A stretch of DNA of 64,000 nucleotides from Pseudomonadota bacterium (GCA_027620495.1 JAQCEA010000005.1:1-64000); one strand, 5' to 3'. Positions 20,176 to 29,688 are shown, counted from the first letter of the stretch. Notes: generated by a model from the letters alone, not told the origin. Made by a program: numbers and translations.

Positions 20176-21008
20176 TGGCTCTGAAAGTTGCCGCCCTGCA
20201 ATATTGTGCCAGCGACGATGCCGCCGCCACGCTTGCCCATATCGAACCGTTAATCGCCAAAGCGGCAAGCACCGCGCAGCTTATATGTCTTCCCGAAGCG
20301 GCCAGTTTTCTGGCGGCAAGCCGCGCGCAACTCGCCGAACTTGCCGAATGGGAAGATGACAGTACCAGCCAAAAAAAGCTGGCGGCACTGGCGCGTCAAC
20401 ATAATGTCTGGCTGCTGGCCGGGTCATTATTTTTGCGGCGGCGCCTAGATCATAAATTGGTGAACCGGGGCGTGCTTTTTGCCCCAGATGGGCAGATCAT
20501 CGCCAGCTATGATAAGATTCATATGTTTGATGCCAATGTCGGAGACGGGCAACAATATTGCGAGTCAGACAGCTTTGCCGCCGGTACCACACCTGTCATT
20601 GCCGATCTTGGTGACATACAGCTTGGCATGAGCATTTGCTATGATTTGCGCTTTGCACATTTATATCGGCAATTGGCGCGTGATGGCGCACATATTTTGA
20701 CGGTACCAGCCGCCTTTACCGCGGTCAGCGGTGCCGCCCATTGGCATGTGTTACTGCGGGCGCGGGCCATTGAAACCGGGTGCTATGTGATCGCACCTGC
20801 CCAGTGCGGCACACATAGCGATGGCCGCCAGACTTATGGTCATGCCTTGATTATCAGTCCTTGGGGTGAAATTTTGGCCGAAGCCGATGATGGCGATGCG
20901 GTGATCACCGCCCCCATTGATGTAGCAAAAATCACCACGGCGCGGCGGGCCATCCCGTCACTCAACAATGCAGCAGAATTTGGCAAAACCAGATTTTATC
21001 GCCGCTAG
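20175..21008 (+). CDS. Carbon-nitrogen hydrolase (Nit2/omega-amidase-like)
   Basis: The 277-residue protein has the nitrilase-superfamily catalytic triad: E41 (LPEAASF), K114 (YDKIHMFD) and C155 (SICYDLRF). The closest relatives I recognise are Nit1/Nit2-type amidases, which hydrolyse omega-amides or deaminated glutathione. Its coupling to glutaredoxin 3 by a one-base overlap makes deaminated-glutathione repair an attractive role, but that is inference. It converges on accA with a 28-base gap. Confidence 0.87.
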   Translation: MALKVAALQYCASDDAAATLAHIEPLIAKAASTAQLICLPEAASFLAASRAQLAELAEWEDDSTSQKKLAALARQHNVWLLAGSLFLRRRLDHKLVNRGVLFAPDGQIIASYDKIHMFDANVGDGQQYCESDSFAAGTTPVIADLGDIQLGMSICYDLRFAHLYRQLARDGAHILTVPAAFTAVSGAAHWHVLLRARAIETGCYVIAPAQCGTHSDGRQTYGHALIISPWGEILAEADDGDAVITAPIDVAKITTARRAIPSLNNAAEFGKTRFYRR

Positions 21009-21036
21009 CCAAAGCCGGCGATTGCCAGAAATTGCA

Positions 21037-21993
21037 TCACGCCAAACCACGTTCACCAATGGTCAGATATTTATTGTGACGATCGGCAATCAGCGCCGCC
21101 CCATCCATGCCAGCTAATGATTTGAGCTGTGCTTCAAACGCATCACCAAGCGCGTCAATAGCGGCGTTAGGGTCGCGGTGCGCCCCCCCAAGCGGTTCAG
21201 CAACAACCGCATCAACAACGCCCAACTTTTTCATCCAATCTGATGTGATCCGCCCGGCTTCGGCAGCATCTTGTGCATGTTCGGCACTGCGCCACAGGAT
21301 CGATGCACATCCTTCAGGCGAAATCACGCAATACACCGCATGTTCAAACATCACCACCCGGTTGCCAGTCGCAAGCGCAATCGCACCACCTGATCCGCCC
21401 TCGCCAATAATGGCGGCAACCATCGGTGTTGGCAGGTTCAAACATCCGCGAATGGCACTGGCAATCGCTTCAGCTTGGCCACGTTCTTCCGCACCGCGCC
21501 CGGGATAGGCACCTGCGGTATCAACAAAGCTTAACACCGGCAACCCAAACCGCCCGGCCAAATCCATCAATCTGCTGGCTTTGCGATAGCCCTCAGGCCG
21601 GGCCATACCAAAATTTCGTTTAATACGCTCTTCAGTTGTGCTGCCTTTTTCAGTTCCCATGACCATAACAGACTGGCCGCGAAACCGCGCCATACCGGCA
21701 ATCACCGCATGATCTTCGGCATAATTGCGATCGCCAGCCAATGGCGTAAAATCGGTCAAAAGCCGGTTAAAAATAGCGCTCACTTTCGGGCGTTCAGGAT
21801 GGCGGGCAACCTGCACCTTTTCCCATGCCCCTAATTTTTCATAGGTTTGTTTCAATTCGCGTTCAATGCGGGTTTGCAGCTTGCCAATCTCGTCAGCAAT
21901 ATTGATGCTGCCATCCGTGCTCATATGCCGCAATTCTTCGACCTTGCCTTCAAGGCTGGCGATTGGCTTTTCAAAATCAAGAAAATGTCTCAT
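21037..21993 (-). CDS. accA: Acetyl-CoA carboxylase carboxyltransferase subunit alpha
   Basis: AccA with AccD transfers carboxyl from carboxybiotin to acetyl-CoA, making malonyl-CoA for fatty-acid synthesis. The 318-residue length is typical. Visible signatures are HFLDFEKPIASLEGKVEEL at the N-terminus, RNFGMARPEGYRKA, FVDTAGAYPGRGAEERGQA and GEGGSGGAIALA. It lies 46 bases downstream of the xerD-like gene on the same strand. Confidence 0.97.
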   Translation of the reverse strand: MRHFLDFEKPIASLEGKVEELRHMSTDGSINIADEIGKLQTRIERELKQTYEKLGAWEKVQVARHPERPKVSAIFNRLLTDFTPLAGDRNYAEDHAVIAGMARFRGQSVMVMGTEKGSTTEERIKRNFGMARPEGYRKASRLMDLAGRFGLPVLSFVDTAGAYPGRGAEERGQAEAIASAIRGCLNLPTPMVAAIIGEGGSGGAIALATGNRVVMFEHAVYCVISPEGCASILWRSAEHAQDAAEAGRITSDWMKKLGVVDAVVAEPLGGAHRDPNAAIDALGDAFEAQLKSLAGMDGAALIADRHNKYLTIGERGLA

Positions 21994-22039
21994 GGCACCT
22001 ATCCTGCGGCAATCTTGGCTGGTTTATAGTTTACCGTTG

Positions 22040-22990
22040 TTACCGCTTACTGGCAAGCGGGTGCGCGTCGGCAACCAGCCCAGCCAGCCGATCCGGGCGG
22101 CTGGATGTATAAATCTGCGTCGTCGCGATATCAGCATGTCCAAGCATGGTTTGCAGGCTGCGCAGATCCGCCCCGCGGTTCAGCATATGCGTGGCAAAAG
22201 AATGCCGGATTTTATGCGGGGTAACCCGGCGCGGGTCAATTTGCGCCGCTACCGCAATGGTTTTGAGAAGCTGGGAAAATTGTTGCCGCGTCATGGCACC
22301 GCCATCCGCGGTGGCTGACACGCCCGGAAACATGTATTCAGACAGTAAATAGCCAGATGTTGCATCACGCAATGCCAGCCAGTCAGCGGCGGCATGTTTG
22401 GCGGCCAGTCCCAATGGGACAAGCCGTTCCCGCCCCCCCTTGCCAACGACCAAAATAGAATCTGGCTGACGGCGAAATTGCGATACTTGCAGGTGTACAA
22501 GTTCCGACACCCGCAAACCAGTGGCATAAAGAATTTCAAGCATCGCCACCGCACGTAATGACAAGGCTGGCGGCTGTAAAGCATCCGCCGCGGCAAGCAA
22601 TTTTGTGACTTCATCCTCGCTCAGGCTTTTTGGCAAGGGCGCTGGTAACGAAGGGTTATCAATCCAGCGGCATGGATTATCAGTGCGGATCTGATCATCA
22701 ACAGCCCATCCCATAAACTGGCGAAGCGCGCTCAGCCGGCGTGCCACCGACCGCGCCGACAAACCGCGTTGATGCCATAAAGATATCACCCGGCGCAGAT
22801 CATCAGCGTTACAATCTGTTAGCGATGTTTTGCCAGCGCGCAATAGCTGGCTGGTGTCAACCAGATCGCGCCGATAGGCCACCAATGTATTTGCCGAGGC
22901 GGCGCGCATCGCAACCAAAGCGTCAAGAAACATCATAATCAGCGGATCGGTGCCCGCCTTGGCCGGATCAGCTTGCCGTGCCATCCACAC
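22040..22990 (-). CDS. xerD: Tyrosine recombinase XerD/XerC
   Basis: Xer recombinases resolve chromosome dimers at dif. The 316-residue protein has a SAM-like N-terminal DNA-binding domain (AASANTLVAYRRDL) and a catalytic domain with the R-K-H-R-H-Y set: ATGLRVSELV, HKIRHSFATHML, LGHADIATTQIYTS. XerD rather than XerC is my reading of the gene context (next to accA and aroK in many Alphaproteobacteria). The N-terminus overlaps the upstream gene by 23 bases. This is a housekeeping recombinase; nothing nearby suggests a mobile element. Confidence 0.85.
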   Translation of the reverse strand: MWMARQADPAKAGTDPLIMMFLDALVAMRAASANTLVAYRRDLVDTSQLLRAGKTSLTDCNADDLRRVISLWHQRGLSARSVARRLSALRQFMGWAVDDQIRTDNPCRWIDNPSLPAPLPKSLSEDEVTKLLAAADALQPPALSLRAVAMLEILYATGLRVSELVHLQVSQFRRQPDSILVVGKGGRERLVPLGLAAKHAAADWLALRDATSGYLLSEYMFPGVSATADGGAMTRQQFSQLLKTIAVAAQIDPRRVTPHKIRHSFATHMLNRGADLRSLQTMLGHADIATTQIYTSSRPDRLAGLVADAHPLASKR

Positions 22991-24836
22991 GACCTACGGC
23001 AAAGCGGCTGAGCAAATGGGCGCGCAAAATTTCTTTGCTCAGCTCCTTTGCCACATCTTCTTGGCCAATGCTGCGCAACGCGGTAACCAGCTTTGCCATA
23101 TCTTTTGGGTTGATGGTTTCAAGCGGGCCGGTCTGCAACAGCCAATTTGTCAGCAATATGGTTTCAGCGACCCGCCGATTATCTGCCGCCTGCGTCACCG
23201 CTGCTAGCACGATTGGCGACAAGGATATAAAGGGTTGCTGTGTAAGTGCCGCGTCTTTGGCCAGCACCAGCCAGTCTTGGTCGGGCATCACCGCGCCAGC
23301 CGCCTGCAACACCGGTACCAACGGCCACATATCAAGTTCGCTTACCACACCCGATTGCAGCGCCCCCCGATCAATCATCTTCATCAGCTTTGCCGCGCGC
23401 AGCGCATCGTCATTATCGGTAAATCCCTCAATAAGGGCGATATCATCAGGCTTGGCAATGGCCAGCAACATTGAAATTTTCGGGGCCACGCCATCTTCAT
23501 TAAACCGCATATCCGCGGCGGCATTGGCATCAGAAATTTCATCAGCTATCAGTTCGGCATACAGCGGCAGCATCAACGCGCCGTTGCCATCAACAATTTC
23601 AGCCGCCATAGCCGCCGCAATACGGGCCAAACGTTGCGGCGATGTATCGGCATCAATGGCCCGCCATGCCATTGCCGTGGTCAGCGCTGTAGCTTCCCCA
23701 TCAAGCTGGGCCAGCGCTAGTTGTGGGTCACTATCAACCGGGCCAGCATTGCGCCATAATTTGCTGACCTGATTATGATCGATCAAACCGCGGCTAAGAC
23801 CATCAAAGGTCGATACCATGCGCGCATCAGCGCCAAGAAATTTCAACTGCACCACACTTTGTGCCATCTGCGATGGCAACACCGCCAGACTTTCAAGCGG
23901 GATAGAGCGGTTCACCACATCCATCAATACAATATGCATCGTATCAAGTGTGTTTGGGTCAATATTTTCGGCAGGCACCCCGGTTAACATTTCATTCGTC
24001 AGTGCAAAGAAAACCGGGTCTTCAACACCATTCGCCGCCAGAATATCAGCGGCAAATCTGGCGCCCACAACATTCCCCTTGACCGCATGACAAATCACAT
24101 TTGCCTTATGCCAGAACGGTTCCATTGTTGCCGCCACTTGCGCGTCAACAATATCACAGGCCACCGCGTCATTACGCATCATCAACTCATGTTCGACAAG
24201 CCAGCGTTTCCAGCTTGCCCAGCGCGGCGAATCTGGCAATTGGTTGGCCAATACCGCCAAATCGTGCGAACGCCCAGCCCGCGCCAACCAGGCAAGACGC
24301 GCCGCCACCAATTCGCCAGCCACCAGATTGGCACCGCTTGGCGGCACCGATTGTTTGGCAACCACCTGGTAAGATAGATTGGTCAAAGCTTGCGAATGGC
24401 TGACCACCGCCGCTTTTTCCAGTAAAAACACCGCATCAGATGCAGCTGTGCCGCGCCAGATCATGCTATCCAAGCCACGCTCATTTGCATCGCCATCACC
24501 AACACCAATGGCGGCCAATCCCACTTCAGAAATTTTGCGGCGACCCAAATTTACCTGCGCATAGGCCGCACTGGTATTGGCAAGGCTGTTATCAGCGGCA
24601 GGTGCCACAGCACCCTGATCAGCGTCATTTGCAACGGTTTGACCGCTATCGGCATTCGCCTGCACCGGCGGTTGGTCGGTTTCGGACACGGCGTTTGCCG
24701 GGTCCGATATCGCCGCATCACCAATCAAATTCAAGGGCTGTTCGGTATCAGCCCGTTGCGCCGCAACTGGCGTAGACCACAGCAATAAACAAACAAGTGC
24801 GGCAATACCTATCTGGTTATTTTGATAACTCGGCAT
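22968..24836 (-). CDS. Large exported protein of unknown function
   Basis: This 622-residue protein has a Sec signal (IAALVCLLLWSTPVAAQ, about residues 10-27). An Ala/Asp/Gln-rich linker follows (about 30-90), then a mostly helical remainder with repeated AW, AAR and LA patterns, suggesting a helical-repeat solenoid. I cannot name a domain. Long proteins of this kind sit between xerD and aroK in other Alphaproteobacteria, sometimes annotated misleadingly as antifreeze glycopeptide precursors. Its start overlaps the small membrane protein gene by 20 bases, and its end overlaps the xerD-like gene. Confidence 0.75.
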   Translation of the reverse strand: MPSYQNNQIGIAALVCLLLWSTPVAAQRADTEQPLNLIGDAAISDPANAVSETDQPPVQANADSGQTVANDADQGAVAPAADNSLANTSAAYAQVNLGRRKISEVGLAAIGVGDGDANERGLDSMIWRGTAASDAVFLLEKAAVVSHSQALTNLSYQVVAKQSVPPSGANLVAGELVAARLAWLARAGRSHDLAVLANQLPDSPRWASWKRWLVEHELMMRNDAVACDIVDAQVAATMEPFWHKANVICHAVKGNVVGARFAADILAANGVEDPVFFALTNEMLTGVPAENIDPNTLDTMHIVLMDVVNRSIPLESLAVLPSQMAQSVVQLKFLGADARMVSTFDGLSRGLIDHNQVSKLWRNAGPVDSDPQLALAQLDGEATALTTAMAWRAIDADTSPQRLARIAAAMAAEIVDGNGALMLPLYAELIADEISDANAAADMRFNEDGVAPKISMLLAIAKPDDIALIEGFTDNDDALRAAKLMKMIDRGALQSGVVSELDMWPLVPVLQAAGAVMPDQDWLVLAKDAALTQQPFISLSPIVLAAVTQAADNRRVAETILLTNWLLQTGPLETINPKDMAKLVTALRSIGQEDVAKELSKEILRAHLLSRFAVGRVDGTAS

Positions 24837-24954
24837 CTGGAATCACCTTATTAATCGCGACTGTTGGGGCCGGTATATGCCAGCTTGACAACAAAACAAC
24901 GCCGGCCACTGACAGTCCAACGAGAAGAAATAAAAAGAGGGCTAAACGTGTCAT
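24817..24954 (-). CDS. Small membrane protein, 45 residues
   Basis: The peptide begins MTRLALFLFLLVGL and has one membrane helix (about residues 3-24), then the tail SSWHIPAPTVAINKVIPD. The IPAP...KVIPD tail is a pattern I recognise from small uncharacterised alphaproteobacterial proteins at this locus. The ATG at 24954 matches that family start; the frame continues to 25005 without support. It overlaps the large exported protein gene by 20 bases, so the two are probably translated together. Confidence 0.65.
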   Translation of the reverse strand: MTRLALFLFLLVGLSVAGVVLLSSWHIPAPTVAINKVIPDAELSK

Positions 24955-25155
24955 TCGATCCCCAACGATCCTGTAAACTATCCAATTATCCACCCCGCCG
25001 TACAAAGCAGGCTTTTGTGTTCAGATTATGTCGGTAATTAGGCAAAGTTACCAGTCCTCGGAGTCATTTCATTCAAATCGCCAATTGGCACCGCCATTTT
25101 GCCGCCATCACGTTCTGCTATTGGCCTGTTCGCCACCCCTCGTTATGATAGCGCG

Positions 25156-25737
25156 ATGAACACGCAAAAAATATCTGCTGGCGCGCCCAGCCCAGCCCGA
25201 AACGCCCCGGCGGTGTTTGACAAACCGATTGCACTTGTCGGTTTGATGGGCAGTGGCAAATCGGTAATTGGGCGGCGTTTGGCAAAACAGCTTGGGCTAA
25301 AATTTGCCGATAGTGACCAGCTTGTTACAAAAATGGCTGGGGTCAGTATCACCGATATATTTGACCTTGCTGGCGAGGCCAAATTTCGGGATATGGAATT
25401 TCGTGCCATCCAAAGCCAGTTGCAAGAGCCACCACATGTGCTGGCCACCGGTGGCGGGGCATTTTGCGAACCAGAAACCACCGCCCTGCTTTGCAAAAAT
25501 GCGATCGTTGTTTGGCTTCAGGCCAGCCCAGACACCTTGTTAAAACGCATTGGCGACACCGCCAGCCGTCCATTATTGCAAACCGGGCCGCCTCTTGAGA
25601 TTTTGCAACAATTGCAAACCGCCCGCGCGCCATTTTACCGCAAGGCACATATCCATCTCAATACAGATGGTCTGACCATGCCAAAGTCACTGGCCGCACT
25701 GGTCAGCGCACTTGACAGCTACCGGGCAAAACAATAG
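25156..25737 (+). CDS. aroK: Shikimate kinase
   Basis: Shikimate kinase phosphorylates shikimate at the 3-hydroxyl in the chorismate pathway. The P-loop is in LVGLMGSGKSVIGRRLA, followed by the shikimate-binding FADSDQLV, the FRDMEFRA arginine and the LATGGGAFC loop. The lid segment includes SRPLLQTG. ATG at 25156 (193 residues) is close to normal length; the frame opens earlier at 25099 but that extension has no match to the family. aroB follows 11 bases later. Confidence 0.95.
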   Translation: MNTQKISAGAPSPARNAPAVFDKPIALVGLMGSGKSVIGRRLAKQLGLKFADSDQLVTKMAGVSITDIFDLAGEAKFRDMEFRAIQSQLQEPPHVLATGGGAFCEPETTALLCKNAIVVWLQASPDTLLKRIGDTASRPLLQTGPPLEILQQLQTARAPFYRKAHIHLNTDGLTMPKSLAALVSALDSYRAKQ

Positions 25738-25748
25738 GTCATAAAACT

Positions 25749-26864
25749 ATGACACAGATGAGTTTGACAGTTGGTCTTGGCGAACGCGCCTATGATATCA
25801 CCATTGGCCCGGGACTGATTGATCAGGCCGGTTCCATGCTTGGCGAGATTGCCGCTGGTCGGCATATTATCATTGTTAGCGATGATCAGGTGGCCGGCCT
25901 ACATTTACCGCGTCTGCGCGATGGCTTGTTGCCAGTCGCCCGCAAACTTGATCAATTTGTTGTGGCCGCTGGCGAAGCCAGCAAATCAATGACAGTGCTC
26001 GCAAAATTGCTTGATGATATTTTGGCCATCGGCATTGACCGGTCGGTATTGCTGGTGGCGTTTGGCGGCGGGGTGATTGGCGATCTGGCTGGGTTTGCGG
26101 CCGCATCCTTGTTACGCGGCGTTGATTTTGTACAAATACCAACCAGCCTGCTGGCACAAGTCGATAGTTCGGTCGGTGGCAAAACTGGCGTCAATGCCAA
26201 AGCTGGTAAAAATCTGATTGGCGCTTTTTATCAGCCGCGCGCCGTGCTTGCCGATACCAATCTGCTGGCAACATTGCCAGCCCGCGAATTGCGTGCTGGC
26301 TATGCTGAAGTGGTAAAATATGGCCTGCTGGGGGATGCAGGGTTTTTTAACTGGCTGGAACAGCATGGTGATCAGGTGCTGGCCCTAGAACCAGAGGCCT
26401 TGCAACACGCCATTCATACATCATGTTGTGCCAAGGCCCGCATCGTCGAAGCGGATGAGCGCGAAGCTGGCAAACGCGCCTTGTTAAATCTTGGTCATAC
26501 TTTTGGTCACGCGTTTGAAGCTGTCGCCAACTATGATGGTCGATTGCTGCATGGCGAGGCGGTGGCGGCTGGCATGGGGCTGGCATTTGATTTGTCCGTT
26601 GCATTGGGTCTATGCGCCCAACAGGCCGCTGATCGATGTAAATCCCATCTTCAGGCAAGCGGCCTGCCATCTGGCCAGACCAGCCTGCCAGCTGGTAACG
26701 CGCCAGCCGATATTTTGCTTGGCCATATGAAACATGACAAAAAGACCCGCAATGGGGTCATGCATTTCGTGCTGGCACGCGCCATTGGCGATGCTTTTGT
26801 GCATGGGGATGTGCCTGAAGCTGTTGTGACAAATTTGTTGGAGCGAAGGTTCGATGCTGTCTAG
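25749..26864 (+). CDS. aroB: 3-dehydroquinate synthase
   Basis: AroB converts DAHP to 3-dehydroquinate with NAD and a divalent metal. The 371-residue protein has the NAD site VAFGGGVIGDLAGFAA, VQIPTSLLAQVDSSVGGKT, and metal ligands in the LNLGHTFGHAFE segment and the later HGEAVAAGM. aroK-aroB pairing is standard. Its last 11 bases overlap the start of the next gene. The initiating codon may be M1 or M4. Confidence 0.97.
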   Translation: MTQMSLTVGLGERAYDITIGPGLIDQAGSMLGEIAAGRHIIIVSDDQVAGLHLPRLRDGLLPVARKLDQFVVAAGEASKSMTVLAKLLDDILAIGIDRSVLLVAFGGGVIGDLAGFAAASLLRGVDFVQIPTSLLAQVDSSVGGKTGVNAKAGKNLIGAFYQPRAVLADTNLLATLPARELRAGYAEVVKYGLLGDAGFFNWLEQHGDQVLALEPEALQHAIHTSCCAKARIVEADEREAGKRALLNLGHTFGHAFEAVANYDGRLLHGEAVAAGMGLAFDLSVALGLCAQQAADRCKSHLQASGLPSGQTSLPAGNAPADILLGHMKHDKKTRNGVMHFVLARAIGDAFVHGDVPEAVVTNLLERRFDAV

Positions 26865-28104
26865 CCTGTGGCTGTTAGCGCTCACTGTCGGATTGCTGAT
26901 CGTGGCCTCGGCTTTTTTCTCAAGTGCAGAAACAGCGCTGACCGCGGCGTCAGATGCGCGCATGCGCCAGCTTGCCAATAAAGGCAATAAACGCGCTAAA
27001 ATTGTGGAAAAACTGCGGGCTGATCGGGAAGGGCTGATTGGCTCTATCCTGATTGGCAATAATGCGGTGAATGTTTTGGGATCGGCCCTTGCCACCAGCT
27101 TTGCCATTGCCTTATTTGGCGAGGGGGGTCTGGTCTGGGCAACCATTGGCATGACCGTGTTACTGGTGGTATTTGCCGAGGTGATGCCAAAAACCTATGC
27201 TTTTACCTATGCTGACAGCTATGCCCTGCGGATCGCCCCGGTTTTGCAGGTGGTGGTGCGCGCACTTAGCCCATTATCGGTGGGGATCAGGTTACTGGCC
27301 ACGCAAATTATCCGCCCCAACCCAGATGCCAACGAAAACCGCGAAGAAGAATTGCGCGGGTTGATTGAATTGCAGGGCAATGATGGCAATGCAGATGACC
27401 GTGAACGCAAAGCCATGCTATCGTCCATTCTTGATCTGAACGAGATTTCGGTCGAAGCCATCATGACCCATCGCGGCACCGTCAGCATGATTAATGCCGA
27501 TGATCAGGTCGAAGATATTTTGCGCTATGTGCTGAATTCGCCGCATACACGCCACCCGGTATTTTCGGGAAAATCAGACAACATTGTCGGGGTGCTTCAT
27601 GTAAAAGATTTGCTGCGCGCCGTTGGCGAGGCAGAAACCAGCATGATTCTGCCCGAAACCGTGCAAAACATTGCCAGCGATGCCTATTTTATCCCAGAAA
27701 CAACATTGCTATTTGACCAGCTTCAGGCGTTCCGGTCACGGCGTGAACATTTCGCTGTTGTGGTTGATGAATATGGCGATTTTCGCGGCATCGTCACATT
27801 GGAAGATATTTTGGAAGAAATCGTCGGTGATATTGATGACGAGCATGATATTGACCTTGCTGGCCTCACCCCGCAAGCAGATGGCTCATGGTTGGTTGAT
27901 GGCAATGTGACCATTCGCGATCTAAACCGCACCTTGGGCTGGCATTTGCCGGATGAAGATGCATCGACAGTGGCGGGGCTGGTGCTGTTTGAAAGCCGGA
28001 CAATCCCCAGCCCCGGTCAGGAATTTCGCTTTCATGATATCCGGTTTCGGATCGTGAAACGCAAAGGTAACAGGCTGACCCGGCTCAGATTATGGGCAAA
28101 ATAA
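26854..28104 (+). CDS. CNNM/HlyC-CorC family membrane protein with CBS domains
   Basis: The protein has an N-terminal DUF21 membrane domain of about four helices (SAFFSSAETALTAAS; LIGNNAVNVLGSALATS). Two CBS domains follow (about 200-330: VEAIMTHRGTV; FAVVVDEYGDFRGIVTLED), then a C-terminal CorC/HlyC domain. Relatives include bacterial CorB/YfjD, linked to Mg/Co efflux, and older hemolysin-like annotations. A GAAGG site precedes the ATG within aroB. Its position after aroB is common in Alphaproteobacteria. Confidence 0.88.
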   Translation: MLSSLWLLALTVGLLIVASAFFSSAETALTAASDARMRQLANKGNKRAKIVEKLRADREGLIGSILIGNNAVNVLGSALATSFAIALFGEGGLVWATIGMTVLLVVFAEVMPKTYAFTYADSYALRIAPVLQVVVRALSPLSVGIRLLATQIIRPNPDANENREEELRGLIELQGNDGNADDRERKAMLSSILDLNEISVEAIMTHRGTVSMINADDQVEDILRYVLNSPHTRHPVFSGKSDNIVGVLHVKDLLRAVGEAETSMILPETVQNIASDAYFIPETTLLFDQLQAFRSRREHFAVVVDEYGDFRGIVTLEDILEEIVGDIDDEHDIDLAGLTPQADGSWLVDGNVTIRDLNRTLGWHLPDEDASTVAGLVLFESRTIPSPGQEFRFHDIRFRIVKRKGNRLTRLRLWAK

Positions 28105-28123
28105 CCATCTTAAAAAGGGCCTC

Positions 28124-28744
28124 ATGCTGATGACAACACCGCCATTTCCAGACCCCAAAATTCCAGCCGTTCAGTCGCCATCAACCCCTTATGGCGACAA
28201 GCATGTGACGCACCTAAGCCGGCCAGTGCCACGCGAAGCTGTGCATAAGCGGCAAATCAATTCCAATGGGTTTGTTCGTAATGATGGGCTGTATGATATT
28301 GAAGCTGAATTGACCGACCACAAAACCTATGCTTTTCCCAGTGATTTTCGCGGCACCGTCACACCCGATCTGCCAGTCCATCATATGATCCTGCGCGTCA
28401 CCATCAATAAAGAACGGGTGATCCAGCATGCCGAAGCCATCACCATTACCGGCCCATATGCAATATGCCCAACGGCGAATGACGTGTTTCATAATCTGGT
28501 CGGTTTGCAAATTGGCCCCGGATGGCGGCGCAAAGTTCAGGCCGCGATAGGCGGTCGTCACGGCTGTACGCATATCACCGAACTGTTAGGCCCGGTGGCA
28601 ACAATTGCCTATCAAACCCTTTATGGTGAAGAAGCCCGGCAAAAAAGACAGCTTGGCCCAATGACAGATCAAGACAAACAATCAAGCCGCGCGCAATTGG
28701 CCAATAGCTGTGTTGGCTATGCCGATGATCAAACCCATGATTGA
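28124..28744 (+). CDS. DUF2889 family protein
   Basis: This 206-residue protein carries the DUF2889 pattern: a repeated start RPVPREAVHKRQINSNGFV, the hydrophobic core GLYDIEAELTDHKTYAF, and GGRHGCTHITELLGPVATIAYQ near residue 150. The family is uncharacterised. The conserved Cys and His in HGCTHITEL suggest metal binding or catalysis, but that is inference. It lies 20 bases after the CNNM-like gene and converges on bolA. Confidence 0.8.
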   Translation: MLMTTPPFPDPKIPAVQSPSTPYGDKHVTHLSRPVPREAVHKRQINSNGFVRNDGLYDIEAELTDHKTYAFPSDFRGTVTPDLPVHHMILRVTINKERVIQHAEAITITGPYAICPTANDVFHNLVGLQIGPGWRRKVQAAIGGRHGCTHITELLGPVATIAYQTLYGEEARQKRQLGPMTDQDKQSSRAQLANSCVGYADDQTHD

Positions 28745-28759
28745 CCAAATAGGCGTTTG

Positions 28760-29017
28760 CTAGCTGGATAAATGCAACTCCAATGCATGAATATCGCCAG
28801 ATAATTCATCGGCCAGAATAGAATTCACAAGCCGGTGCTGTTGCACCCGTGATTTGCCCGCAAAGCTTGCAGCCTTTATAGTGACGGTGAAATGTGTGCC
28901 ACCACCATCACGCCAGCCCGCATGGCCAGCATGATGATGGCTGACATCTTCTACCTCTATATGCTGCGGTGACAACGCATCTTTAAGTTTTTGCGCTATG
29001 GTATCTGCGGTTGCCAT
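28760..29017 (-). CDS. bolA: BolA family protein
   Basis: BolA proteins bind monothiol glutaredoxins and [2Fe-2S] clusters and act in iron sensing and envelope stress. The 85-residue protein fits the family: IAQKLKDALSPQHIEVEDVSHHHAGH, then THFTVTIKAASFAGKSRVQQHRLVN with the conserved RVxxHR motif. The histidine-rich stretch SHHHAGHAG is the usual cluster ligand region. It is transcribed away from the J-domain gene across a 50-60-base gap. Confidence 0.92.
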   Translation of the reverse strand: MATADTIAQKLKDALSPQHIEVEDVSHHHAGHAGWRDGGGTHFTVTIKAASFAGKSRVQQHRLVNSILADELSGDIHALELHLSS

Positions 29018-29077
29018 GTGCTATCTCCAGCTCGGGGGGTTTGTTTTTGCGATAAACAGTGATTTATAGTGGATCAT

Positions 29078-29656
29078 ATGATGAGACGCGCCAACGCACC
29101 AGACCTTAACAATAATGGTGAAGACGAAACCCATTCACACCGCCGCTGTGCCGCTGATGGGTGCCTGCAAGAGGGCAGCTATCCAGCACCAAAATCGCGG
29201 TCTGCCCTGCGCGACTATTTGTGGTTTTGCCTAGAACATGTGCGCGAATATAACAAATCTTGGAATTATTATGAGGGTTTGCAAGGCGCGGCGCTAGAAG
29301 CTGAAATCAGGCGTGCCACCACATGGGAACGACCAAGCTGGAAATTTGCCACTGGCAAGCCAAGTGAAAACAGCTTTGCCGACCCGCTTGGCCTATTTGA
29401 TTTTGACAATCGTGGCGTCGGCCCAGCGGCGCGTCAGGTCCCCCCTGAAGAACGGCGCGCTTGGCAAATACTGGAATTGTCGCCAGTTACGGACATTGAT
29501 ATAGTCAAAAAACAATATAAGCGGCTGGTCAAACAGAATCATCCTGATAAAAATGGGGGTGACGCCGCCGCCGAAGAACGTCTAAAAGATATCAATCTTG
29601 CTTATTCACTTATTCGAAAGAGCCTTGCCACCAGCGGCACAACAGCCGCGCATTAA
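29078..29656 (+). CDS. J-domain protein, DjlA-like small DnaJ
   Basis: The C-terminal third is a J domain (about residues 125-185): WQILELSPVTDIDIVKKQYK with the HPD motif in VKQNHPDKNGG. The N-terminal part has C/H residues (RRCAADGCLQEGSYPAP) and a WNYYEGLQGAALEAEI region seen in this alphaproteobacterial family. It should stimulate an Hsp70. The ATG at 29078 is preferred to a GTG at 29069. It lies 32 bases before cobS, and bolA, this gene, cobS and cobT are commonly clustered in Alphaproteobacteria. Confidence 0.85.
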   Translation: MMRRANAPDLNNNGEDETHSHRRCAADGCLQEGSYPAPKSRSALRDYLWFCLEHVREYNKSWNYYEGLQGAALEAEIRRATTWERPSWKFATGKPSENSFADPLGLFDFDNRGVGPAARQVPPEERRAWQILELSPVTDIDIVKKQYKRLVKQNHPDKNGGDAAAEERLKDINLAYSLIRKSLATSGTTAAH

Positions 29657-29688
29657 TCTGAAATTTCTTTTGTGGAGTTTAATCTGTT

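Noticed and set aside
22040-22990. Tyrosine recombinase as a sign of an integrated element
   Set aside because: It has XerC/XerD features and housekeeping neighbours. No attachment site duplication, phage genes or composition shift is visible.
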